From Gammaproteobacteria bacterium (GTDB lineage: Bacteria; Pseudomonadota; Gammaproteobacteria; Pseudomonadales; Azotimanducaceae), in the NCBI GenBank assembly GCA_021773565.1, contig JAJFJZ010000010.1:1-64000 (forward strand): a stretch of DNA of 64,000 bases, in the 5' to 3' direction. The notes under the pieces were generated by a model. That model did not search any database, was not told the DNA's origin, and was given only the letters and a program-made list of their open reading frames with translations. Both the position numbers and the translations under genes were made by a program. Positions 27,109-34,866 of the stretch are shown piece by piece (position 1 is the first letter of the stretch; every line of letters starts with the position of its first letter).

Positions 27109-27184
27109 TGGTGCCGGAACGGAGATTCGAACTCCGGACCCCATCATTACGAATGATGTGCTCTACCAACTGAGCTATCCCGGC
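27109..27184 (-). tRNA. thrW: tRNA-Thr(CGT)
   Basis: The 76-base minus-strand sequence folds as a complete cloverleaf. The acceptor is GCCGGGA with TTCCGGC, the D stem GCTC/GAGC, and the anticodon stem CATCA/TGATG around loop TTCGTAA, giving anticodon CGT (codon ACG). The T arm is GGAGTTCGAATCTCC and CCA is encoded. A tRNA-Thr at this pilin locus is also found in Pseudomonas aeruginosa, where it marks a hotspot of pilin-gene exchange. Confidence 0.98.
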
Positions 27185-27273
27185 TACTGAACTTGACTGC
27201 AATCAGCGCTGCGCAGAATAACTGTTTTTGTATGTGGGGAAAAGTCCAAAGCAGATGAGTCGGGGACTGATCG

Positions 27274-27651
27274 TTATGGACAGAGCGCTCCACCGGGAAA
27301 TTGTCGGCACGCAACATAACCTGTCGCGTCGGTTGCCGTTACCGTATACGCGGTAGTTCCAACAAGTGCCGCAACATACTTAACCTTGTCACTGCGCGGA
27401 GACCATCCGGTATTGTCAAACAGGCTGGTATCCACTCCCTGCTCCCAGGTACCCGCGCCGTAAGCACCTGTGCGCATAAAGAGATCTTCCTGAAAGACTT
27501 CTATAGTGGACATACTGGTAATAAGCGCACCTTCGCGTGAAGTATTTATATAATCGTTATAAAGCGGTAATGCGATTGCCGAGATGATTCCAATAATAGC
27601 TACTACAATCATCAACTCAACAAGGGTAAAACCACGCGTCTTTTTTTGCAT
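27274..27651 (-). CDS. Type IV pilin with C-terminal disulfide loop
   Basis: The 125-residue prepilin has a short leader ending in Gly7, cleaved before Phe8 by PilD. The canonical hydrophobic helix ([20 protein letters not shown]) follows with Glu5 of the mature protein. The C-terminus carries Cys115 and Cys124, spaced as a small disulfide-bonded loop. It could be the major pilin or a minor one. It lies 140 bases downstream of the second pilin on the same strand, after a possible terminator. I see no sigma-54 site directly before it. Confidence 0.93.
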   Translation of the reverse strand: MQKKTRGFTLVELMIVVAIIGIISAIALPLYNDYINTSREGALITSMSTIEVFQEDLFMRTGAYGAGTWEQGVDTSLFDNTGWSPRSDKVKYVAALVGTTAYTVTATDATGYVACRQFPGGALCP

Positions 27652-27751
27652 TACTTACTCCAAACCTGGACTAACTGTTATAACAGCAGTTTTTAAAACG
27701 AAACAATGGCCAGGACAATACTGACCTGACCACTGAATCTGTAATAAATTG

Positions 27752-27775
27752 GGGAAAACCCGATGGGGCTTTCCC
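27752..27775 (-). terminator. Possible terminator or attenuator after the upstream pilin
   Basis: A 10-bp stem (GGGAAAGCCC with GGGTTTTCCC on the minus strand, one G-U pair) surrounds a 4-base loop. It lies 17 bases past the stop of the pilin at 27792-28241. The following bases are only moderately T-rich, so it may merely reduce read-through into the next pilin. Confidence 0.5.
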
Positions 27776-27791
27776 ACAAGCAAGCTCTAGA

Positions 27792-28241
27792 CTAGATGCT
27801 CGCGTAATTTATAACTCGGCTGGCTACACTCGCCCAGTCTTTATAGACAGGTCTTTCAAGTGTAACTGCCAAATCACCACCGGCACGTGTTCCTGATACA
27901 GCAACACCGACTACACCGTCAGTACTTGAAGCAGCAGCATAACCTGCTACGTTTCCTTCAGGCGCCAAAACACCTTCCGGGTTCAGCAGAAGAATCCAAC
28001 CGGCAGCAGTAGAAGGAAGGTCGGTAGGAGCGCGGCCCAAAGCTACTTTAGCCTGGTAGTTACGCATCTCGTTCTCTGCAAAACGAACACCTTCTTCATA
28101 GTGTGAACTCACCTTGGCCATATTGGCAGAAGTGATGTAATCCTGATAAGCGGGCAGTGCTACAGCAGCCAATATGCCGATAATAGCAACCACAATCATC
28201 AGTTCTATCAGGGTGAAACCTTTTTGTATTCCTTTAAACAT
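27792..28241 (-). CDS. Type IV pilin without cysteines
   Basis: The 149-residue prepilin has leader MFKGIQKG, PilD cleavage before Phe9, and the standard N-terminal helix with mature Glu5 ([20 protein letters not shown]). The globular part is rich in Ala, Gly, Thr and Ser and contains no Cys, so it lacks the D-region disulfide that closes most type IVa pilins. A sigma-54 promoter match upstream suggests strong PilSR-type control and that this is the major pilin. It precedes the second pilin and is divergent from pilB. Confidence 0.93.
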   Translation of the reverse strand: MFKGIQKGFTLIELMIVVAIIGILAAVALPAYQDYITSANMAKVSSHYEEGVRFAENEMRNYQAKVALGRAPTDLPSTAAGWILLLNPEGVLAPEGNVAGYAAASSTDGVVGVAVSGTRAGGDLAVTLERPVYKDWASVASRVINYASI

Positions 28242-28818
28242 CTTTTATTACTCCATTACTTCTTTAGCGTTAACGCAGTAGAGTCGAACTGGTGGGTTCG
28301 TTGCCTCCGTTTCTTGCCAGTCATGGTGCAATCACCATGCCAACTCTTCAACGAAGCAGACCCCAAGCTGCGAAACGCGCGTATTCCCAGGGACTTGAAG
28401 CGTATCTTAGACCAGGCCCCCCGGCCAAGGCGTAGAATACCATCACAATTTGTACCTTTCACCATGCGTCACTTGCTGCCGCAGAGCGTCATATTTGGAA
28501 GCGGCGCGCGATTGTACCGGTTTTCACACCTGTATCCCCGACATTTCTTACTCGCAGGGAATCAGGTTTCCCATGCGGGTATTGGGATTTTAAGGTCTAT
28601 AAATGCAAAATTATGCGCCATAATCGTAAGAAGCGGAAATACTGTGTGCTATTGTGACCTCCGTATCGACACAGCCGTGACAGGTGATTAGACTTGGGCC
28701 ACAGAATCCGGTTAATTTAGGGTCAGCGTAATATAAGTACTGCATTGGGTATGAAATACGTATTTGACAGGCAGCAGGCCAGGATGGGCCGCCTCTGTTA
28801 CAAATTATTCAAACACAG
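28242..28818. other. 577-base intergenic region between the pilin and pilB
   Basis: This divergent spacer holds the sigma-54 promoter of the pilin and presumably the promoter of pilB. A TTGACA hexamer occurs near 28764 on the plus strand, but I see no matching -10. A short minus-strand open frame (28256-28465) covers the sigma-54 site and has no homology I recognise. I see no gene or RNA in the rest. Confidence 0.6.
28327..28342 (-). promoter_or_regulatory. Sigma-54 promoter of the cysteine-free pilin
   Basis: On the minus strand TGGCATGGTGATTGCA keeps the diagnostic GG and GC dinucleotides exactly 10 bases apart and differs little from TGGCAC-N5-TTGCW. It predicts a start near 28316 and a leader of about 75 bases. 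Type IVa pilin genes are commonly RpoN/PilR-dependent. The box overlaps a perfect dyad (28322-28339). Confidence 0.8.
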
Positions 28819-28842
28819 GTGTACAAGGATTTTACGAGCGTA

Positions 28843-30564
28843 ATGGCTACAGACACAGTACCACTTTCAGGCCTGGCCAGAAGACTGGTCGAAGACCGAA
28901 TACTGGATCCCGACAAGGCACACAGCGCAAGTGAAGGTGCCCGTAAGGCCGGCGTACCATTTGTCTCCTACCTGGTAAGTAATAAACTAGCAGACCCCCA
29001 AGCCATAGCCTCATCCGCGTCAGAAGAGTTTGGCGTACCCCTTATTGATTTAAACAGCTTTGATCTGGATTCCATTCCCAAGGATCTGGTGAGCGATCGA
29101 CTTATTTCACAACACAATGCTCTACCCCTGGTTAAGCGAGGCGTGCGTTTGTTCGTAGCGGTTTCTGATCCCACCAATTTACAGGGTCTGGACGAAATCA
29201 AGTTCCAGTCGGGTATTAACACTGAACCAATTCTTGTAGAAGAAGACAAACTGTCCTCCATCATTGAAGCCTTTCTGAATCGTGAAGACGATTCGATGAT
29301 GGACAGTCTGGGAGACACAGATCTGGAAGATCTGGATCTGGAAACCATAGAGGATAATCCGGACGATGAAGACGACGGGGCGACTGGTATAGACGACACG
29401 CCTATCGTGCGCTTTGTTAACAAGATGTTGCTGGATGCCATCAGGTTGGGTGCATCAGACATTCATTTTGAGCCCTATGAAAAAACCTACCGCGTGCGTT
29501 TCAGAACCGATGGCATTCTAAATACACGTGCCAAACCACCCACCAATCTTTCTACACGGCTGGCTGCACGTCTGAAAGTGATGGCGCAACTGGATATCTC
29601 CGAGCGCAGGGTTCCCCAGGATGGCCGCATCAGAATGAAGCTGTCTAAAACCCGCGCTATCGATTTTCGCGTAAACACATTGCCGACTTTGTGGGGCGAA
29701 AAGGTAGTTTTGCGAATCCTCGACCCAACAAGTGCTCAAATGGGCATCGAAATGTTGGGCTACGAAGAAGACCAGCAGGAAAACTATCTCAAAGCACTGC
29801 ACCAACCCCAGGGCATGATACTGGTCACTGGGCCAACCGGAAGCGGCAAAACAGTTAGCCTGTATACGGGGCTGAACATTCTCAATACCGATGAGCGTAA
29901 CATCGCCACTGCTGAAGACCCGGTGGAAATAAACCTGGAAGGCATCAATCAGGTGCATGTGAAAGAAAAGGTTGGTTTGACTTTTGCAGCGTGTTTACGC
30001 TCATTCCTGCGCCAGGACCCCGACGTGGTGATGGTCGGTGAGATTCGAGACCTTGAAACCGCAGAAATCGCAATCAAGGCGGCACAAACTGGCCATATGG
30101 TGCTTTCTACCCTGCATACAAATTCAGCCGCAGAAACACTAACCCGCCTGCGCAATATTGGGGTACCCGCCTTTAACCTGGCAACTTCGGTAAGCCTTAT
30201 TATCGCGCAACGATTGGCAAGACGCCTGTGTGCCTGCAAACAGATTATTGACGTTCCCAGGGAAGCTCTGATAGCTGAAGGATTTACGGAAGAGGACCTG
30301 GAATCCGGATTTGAGGTATTCGAGCCCAAACCGGAAGGATGTGACAAGTGTAACAGCGGTTACAAGGGTCGTGTGGGAATATATGAGGTCGTCAGGATTA
30401 CTCCAGAGATATCACGTATTATCATGGAGGACGGCAACAGTATTGAGTTGGCAAAGAAGGCCAAGGAAGAAGGCTTTAATGACTTAAGACGCTCCGGTTT
30501 GGTGAAGGTGATGCAAGGCGTTACCAGTCTGGCCGAAGCAAATCGCGTAACAACGGGACATTAG
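28843..30564 (+). CDS. pilB: Type IV pilus assembly ATPase
   Basis: PilB is the cytoplasmic motor for pilus extension. The 573-residue product has an N-terminal MshEN-like domain (SGLARRLVED to LIDLNSFD), an acidic linker, then the hexameric ATPase. Walker A is GPTGSGKT, the Asp box and Walker B are DPDVVMVGEIRD, the His box HMVLSTLHTN, and the zinc tetracysteine is formed by CAC and CDKC. ATG at 28843 matches relatives; a GTG eight codons upstream is in frame. It begins the pilB-pilC-pilD-coaE-yacG run. Confidence 0.97.
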   Translation: MATDTVPLSGLARRLVEDRILDPDKAHSASEGARKAGVPFVSYLVSNKLADPQAIASSASEEFGVPLIDLNSFDLDSIPKDLVSDRLISQHNALPLVKRGVRLFVAVSDPTNLQGLDEIKFQSGINTEPILVEEDKLSSIIEAFLNREDDSMMDSLGDTDLEDLDLETIEDNPDDEDDGATGIDDTPIVRFVNKMLLDAIRLGASDIHFEPYEKTYRVRFRTDGILNTRAKPPTNLSTRLAARLKVMAQLDISERRVPQDGRIRMKLSKTRAIDFRVNTLPTLWGEKVVLRILDPTSAQMGIEMLGYEEDQQENYLKALHQPQGMILVTGPTGSGKTVSLYTGLNILNTDERNIATAEDPVEINLEGINQVHVKEKVGLTFAACLRSFLRQDPDVVMVGEIRDLETAEIAIKAAQTGHMVLSTLHTNSAAETLTRLRNIGVPAFNLATSVSLIIAQRLARRLCACKQIIDVPREALIAEGFTEEDLESGFEVFEPKPEGCDKCNSGYKGRVGIYEVVRITPEISRIIMEDGNSIELAKKAKEEGFNDLRRSGLVKVMQGVTSLAEANRVTTGH

Positions 30565-30569
30565 ACACT

Positions 30570-31784
30570 ATGGCTGAAAGTGCAATATTCCTTTGGGAAG
30601 GAACAGACAAACAGGGCAGAAAAAGTAAAGGTGAAATTAGCAGTGTCAATACTGCACTAGCCCGTGCCGAGCTTCGCAAGCAGGGCATTTCTGCAAGCAG
30701 GGTAAAGAAAAAGGGCAAGGCGCTTAATCTGGGTTTCGGCGGTAAAATTTCACCTGCAGACGTTGCCTTGTTCACGCGCCAAATGTCTACCATGATGCGC
30801 GCTGGTGTACCACTGGTACAATCCTTCGAAATAGTGTCAGAAGGCTTAACCAATCCCAAAATGCGGGAACTGGTTATGGCGATACACAATGACGTATCCG
30901 GCGGTAACTCTTTCGCTGCGTCCATTGGCAAGCATCCACTGCAATTTGACGAATTATTTTGCAACCTGGTGGATGCGGGCGAGCAATCCGGTGCTCTGGA
31001 AACCATGCTTGACAGAATAGCGACTTATAAGGAAAAAACCGAGTCCCTAAAAGCCAAAGTTAAAAAGGCCATGACCTATCCTATTGCAGTACTTGTTGTC
31101 GCAATGGTTGTGTCCGGCATCCTGTTGATAAAAGTAGTGCCTCAATTTGAGCAGGTATTTGCAGGCTTTGGCGCAGAACTGCCTGCTTTTACCCAGTTTG
31201 TTATAGGGATTTCTGAATTTGTACAGGAATGGTGGCTCATGATGGTGTTTGGAATGGCCGCTGCAGTACTCGGAATATCTGCGCTATTCAAGCGCAGTAA
31301 AAAGTTACGAGACGCAAAAGACCGCATCTCCCTGAAGTTACCAATTGCAGGAAATATAATCGAAAAATCTTCTGTGGCACGTTTTTCCCGAACATTGTCC
31401 ACAACATTTGCGGCGGGCGTTCCCCTGGTAGATGCACTCACATCGGTTGCTGGCGCAGCCGGTAATATTGTATTTTACGACGCCATTCAAACAATACGTG
31501 ATGATGTATCCTCCGGACAACAACTGAACTTTTCCATGCGCAGTACCGGCGTATTTCCCAATATGGTGGTACAGATGGTGTCCATTGGAGAGGAATCTGG
31601 TGCTCTGGATGAGATGCTGGATAAAGCCGCGAGTTACTATGAAGAAGAAGTGGAAAATGCGGTCGATAACCTGACCTCGCTGATGGAGCCATTTATTATG
31701 TCGGTTCTTGGCGTACTCGTTGGCGGCCTTATCATTGCCATGTACCTGCCGATTTTCCAACTGGGTTCCGTGGTATCAGGGTAG
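30570..31784 (+). CDS. pilC: Type IV pilus inner-membrane platform protein
   Basis: PilC is the polytopic platform on which PilB acts. The 404-residue product contains two GspF-type domains with the usual PLVQSFEIV, LFCNLVDAGEQSGAL and, in the second, FPNMVVQMVSIGEESGAL. It has three membrane segments (about 170-190, 220-240, 375-400). It begins 5 bases after pilB and ends 43 bases before pilD. Confidence 0.97.
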   Translation: MAESAIFLWEGTDKQGRKSKGEISSVNTALARAELRKQGISASRVKKKGKALNLGFGGKISPADVALFTRQMSTMMRAGVPLVQSFEIVSEGLTNPKMRELVMAIHNDVSGGNSFAASIGKHPLQFDELFCNLVDAGEQSGALETMLDRIATYKEKTESLKAKVKKAMTYPIAVLVVAMVVSGILLIKVVPQFEQVFAGFGAELPAFTQFVIGISEFVQEWWLMMVFGMAAAVLGISALFKRSKKLRDAKDRISLKLPIAGNIIEKSSVARFSRTLSTTFAAGVPLVDALTSVAGAAGNIVFYDAIQTIRDDVSSGQQLNFSMRSTGVFPNMVVQMVSIGEESGALDEMLDKAASYYEEEVENAVDNLTSLMEPFIMSVLGVLVGGLIIAMYLPIFQLGSVVSG

Positions 31785-31827
31785 GTCCGGGAATTCCCCC
31801 GACCTGGTCTCAAGCTGTGAATCTCTT

Positions 31828-32730
31828 ATGACAGAACCAGTGTATCTGCAATGGTTGACTTACGCCGCGATGATCTGGCTTTTTCTTAGCGTGGGAAGTT
31901 TTCTGAACGTGGTGATTTATCGCTTACCCGTGATGCTTCAACGGGAGTGGCTGATTTGGGCAGGCGATATAATATCCGAGTACGGTCCTGCCAAAGACCG
32001 GCAACAAGCGACTGACAATCCAGAAGCAAACGAACCGGAAAAGCAGGCAGCTTTTAACCTCGCGACTCCCCGCTCTCGTTGCCCAAATTGCAAACACCAA
32101 ATAAGCGCGTTACAAAATATTCCGCTTGTTAGCTGGATTCTTTTGCGTGGTCGTTGCGCAAATTGTAGTACTGCAATATCGGTCAGATACCCATTCGTGG
32201 AATTGCTGACCTGTATTATGTCATTCACCGTAATCAGCGCTTACGGGATTACCTGGCTTGGCTTTAGCTATCTGGTGCTCACCTGGATGTTAATCGCTCT
32301 GGCTTTAATCGACTACGACACTATGCTACTCCCTGACAACATGACGCTGCCGCTTCTATGGCTGGGCTTACTTATGAATCTTGTACTGGGAACTGAAGTG
32401 GGCGCAGCCGGTATCGAGTCGGCTATAATTGGTGCTATCGCTGGATATCTGTTGTTATGGAGCGTGTTCTGGGTATTCAAACTGGTAACCGGAAAAGACG
32501 GTATGGGATACGGTGATTTTAAGTTGCTGGCAGCGCTCGGCGCCTGGTTAGGTTGGCAAATACTGCCGCTCACCATTTTGCTGTCCGCTGTAGCAGGCTT
32601 GATTATTGGGGGAGGATTAATGCTAACAAAAGTACTAAAACGCGAGAACCCTATCCCTTTCGGTCCGTTTTTGGCTATCGCCGGGTGGACAATGTTAATC
32701 TGGAGCGATTCTTTAACAGCACTAATCTGA
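31828..32730 (+). CDS. pilD: Prepilin peptidase/N-methyltransferase
   Basis: PilD cleaves prepilins after the leader glycine and methylates the new N-terminal Phe. The 300-residue polytopic product has the zinc-binding tetracysteine loop (CPNCKHQI and CANCSTAI) and both catalytic aspartates, in DYDTMLLPD and GYGDFKLLAALG. I start at ATG 31828; longer starts lie inside pilC. It would process both pilins here and any type II pseudopilins elsewhere. Confidence 0.97.
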   Translation: MTEPVYLQWLTYAAMIWLFLSVGSFLNVVIYRLPVMLQREWLIWAGDIISEYGPAKDRQQATDNPEANEPEKQAAFNLATPRSRCPNCKHQISALQNIPLVSWILLRGRCANCSTAISVRYPFVELLTCIMSFTVISAYGITWLGFSYLVLTWMLIALALIDYDTMLLPDNMTLPLLWLGLLMNLVLGTEVGAAGIESAIIGAIAGYLLLWSVFWVFKLVTGKDGMGYGDFKLLAALGAWLGWQILPLTILLSAVAGLIIGGGLMLTKVLKRENPIPFGPFLAIAGWTMLIWSDSLTALI

Positions 32731-32756
32731 GCCTGGTCGGAGGGAGTAAAACAGGG

Positions 32757-33386
32757 GTGTTCGTAGTAGGCATTACAGGGGGCATCGGTAGCGGTAAGTC
32801 TGCGGTGTCAGACAGCTTCGCTGATTTGGGGATTAAAGTTGTTGATGCTGATATAGCATCCCGGGTCATTGTGGAACCCGGACAACCAGCCCTGGAAAAA
32901 ATTTCCGCACATTTTGGTCCATCCGTTATTCAAAGCGACGGTACACTGCATCGCCGAGCCCTGCGTGAGCAAATATTTTCAGACAAAAAGCAGCGGGACT
33001 GGCTTGAGTTGCTGTTGCATCCACTCATCGGCGAATATCTGCAACGCGAATTGGCACTGGCAGGTTCTGCCTATGCCATTCTGGTTTCTCCCTTGCTCAT
33101 CGAAACTGGACAGGCGCGCCTGACAAACCGTATTCTGGTGGTCGACGTGCCAGAATCTGTACAAATAGAACGGGTTATGCAGCGTGATAACAACACAAAA
33201 GAGCAGGTTCTGGCCATCATTGAAGCACAAACATCTCGCGGCGAACGACTGAAACATGCTGATGATGTCATATCCAATAAGGGATCAATTGCATCACTGG
33301 AAGAACAGGTGGGTTGCTTGCACACAAAATATGTGCGACTTGCAAGGGAACATGCTGTGGGGAAAGGAGACAAAAAACATGAATGA
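32757..33386 (+). CDS. coaE: Dephospho-CoA kinase
   Basis: CoaE catalyses the last step of CoA synthesis. The 209-residue product has P-loop GGIGSGKS at the N-terminus and VVDADIASR after it, both typical. The start is GTG 32757, with GGAGGGAG about 10 bases upstream; longer frames overlap pilD without homology. It overlaps yacG by eight bases, the neighbourhood usual in Gammaproteobacteria. Confidence 0.96.
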   Translation: MFVVGITGGIGSGKSAVSDSFADLGIKVVDADIASRVIVEPGQPALEKISAHFGPSVIQSDGTLHRRALREQIFSDKKQRDWLELLLHPLIGEYLQRELALAGSAYAILVSPLLIETGQARLTNRILVVDVPESVQIERVMQRDNNTKEQVLAIIEAQTSRGERLKHADDVISNKGSIASLEEQVGCLHTKYVRLAREHAVGKGDKKHE

Positions 33387-33573
33387 CACCGCTCGCATCG
33401 TACCCTGCCCTACTTGTAAAAAACCCGGCAGCTGGTCGGCCGGGAATCGGTTTCGACCGTTCTGTTCGGAGCGATGTAAACTTATAGATTTTGGCGCCTG
33501 GGCAAATGAAGAACATCGCATCGAGGGAGCTGAGACACAAGATGAAGCATCCAGCGATGAACAGGATTTCTGA
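33379..33573 (+). CDS. yacG: DNA gyrase inhibitor YacG
   Basis: A 64-residue zinc protein with Cys10, Cys13, Cys29 and Cys33 (CPTCKK, CSERC) and the family sequence [11 protein letters not shown]. The E. coli protein binds GyrB and inhibits gyrase. It overlaps the end of coaE and is convergent with argJ, 12 bases apart. The acidic tail is typical of the family. Confidence 0.95.
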   Translation: MNDTARIVPCPTCKKPGSWSAGNRFRPFCSERCKLIDFGAWANEEHRIEGAETQDEASSDEQDF

Positions 33574-33585
33574 ACAGGATTATTT

Positions 33586-34836
33586 TCAGGTTCTGTATTC
33601 GGCGTTAATTTTTATGTATTCATAGGACAAATCCGACGTCCAGATTGTCTCGCTGCAGTTTCCACGTCCCAGGTCAATGTACACACCGTACTCGTCCTGC
33701 TGCATAATTTTTGCAGCATCGGCTTCACAATACTGCTCAATTAGCTCTCCACCTTGTGCAATACACAGGCTTCCCAATGACAGTGAAACGCCATTTACCT
33801 GAAGGTTTGCAATGCCAGCTCGCCCAATAGCCATGCAAAATCGCCCCCAGTTTGGATCGCCTGCAAACAGTGCGGTCTTTACCAGGGGTGACTCTGCAAT
33901 CGTGTAGGCAACTTTGAGACATTCGTTACGACTATCGCCGCCCGACACGTTTATTGCTACAAATCGTGTCGCACCTTCAGCATCCCTTACGAGACTGTGC
34001 GCGAGTTCTAGACATAAGTCGTCCAATTGCTGCTTAAACGCCCGGTACTCGATTTGTGAAGTACTGGTAATCTCCGCATGACTTGCCTCGCAGCTGCTTA
34101 TCAGTACGAGGCTATCGTTAGTAGAGGTATCTCCATCAACGGTAATCCGATTAAAACTTTGTTCTGCAGCTGCAGCTAACAGTTGATCCAGGCAGGATTG
34201 GCTGATGGATGCATCCGTCGCGACAAAGGCCAACATAGTAGCCATATCAGGTCGCAGCATACCCGCTCCCTTGGTAATCCCTGTAAGGGTAACTGTGCTG
34301 CCACCGAGCTCGAATTGTCTGGATTTGCCTTTCGGAATTGTGTCTGTGGTCATTATTGCCTGGGCTGCTTTCAACCAGGCTGTCCCCGACAAGTTCCCAC
34401 AGGCGCTTTTTATTCCCGCAAGCATTCGATCCATGGGCAGACGTTCACCAATAACGCCCGTAGAAAAGGGCAGGACCTGCGCTCTTTCCAGACCCAGCAG
34501 ATCAGCTACGCCTGTACAACTATCGAGCGCATCCTCACAACCCGACTTTCCGGTTGCAGCATTGGCATTGCCACTATTGATAACAAATGCCCAGGGTGAG
34601 CTGGTTGTTATTACCGCATCAGACTGGTTCGCCATAGCCAGATGTGCCCTGCAAATTTGTACGGGTGCCGCGGCAAAACTGTTCTGTGTGAATACACCGG
34701 CACAGCGGGAATGCGGCCCTCCAACTAACACCACCAGGTCATCACGGTCTGCGTACTTTATTCCAGCGGCCGCTGTGGCCAGTTTGATTCCGGGTACGGG
34801 GAGGAGTTTATCAGCGGGTGCAAGGTTAACTGGCAC
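33586..34836 (-). CDS. argJ: Bifunctional glutamate N-acetyltransferase/amino-acid acetyltransferase
   Basis: ArgJ moves the acetyl group from N-acetylornithine to glutamate in the cyclic arginine pathway. The family's self-cleavage site is present in KGAGMLRPDMATML, where the Thr is the nucleophile; cleavage gives alpha and beta chains. I prefer GTG 34836 (416 residues), which has GGAG eight bases before it; TTG 34851 is in frame upstream. The gene lies behind secA on the same strand, as in Pseudomonas. Confidence 0.95.
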   Translation of the reverse strand: MPVNLAPADKLLPVPGIKLATAAAGIKYADRDDLVVLVGGPHSRCAGVFTQNSFAAAPVQICRAHLAMANQSDAVITTSSPWAFVINSGNANAATGKSGCEDALDSCTGVADLLGLERAQVLPFSTGVIGERLPMDRMLAGIKSACGNLSGTAWLKAAQAIMTTDTIPKGKSRQFELGGSTVTLTGITKGAGMLRPDMATMLAFVATDASISQSCLDQLLAAAAEQSFNRITVDGDTSTNDSLVLISSCEASHAEITSTSQIEYRAFKQQLDDLCLELAHSLVRDAEGATRFVAINVSGGDSRNECLKVAYTIAESPLVKTALFAGDPNWGRFCMAIGRAGIANLQVNGVSLSLGSLCIAQGGELIEQYCEADAAKIMQQDEYGVYIDLGRGNCSETIWTSDLSYEYIKINAEYRT

Positions 34837-34866
34837 TATTGAAACTCCCAAGGCCAGACATTAAAT

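Noticed and set aside
28256-28465. Small basic minus-strand ORF in the pilin-pilB spacer
   Set aside because: It covers the sigma-54 promoter, has no clear ribosome-binding site and no recognisable family.
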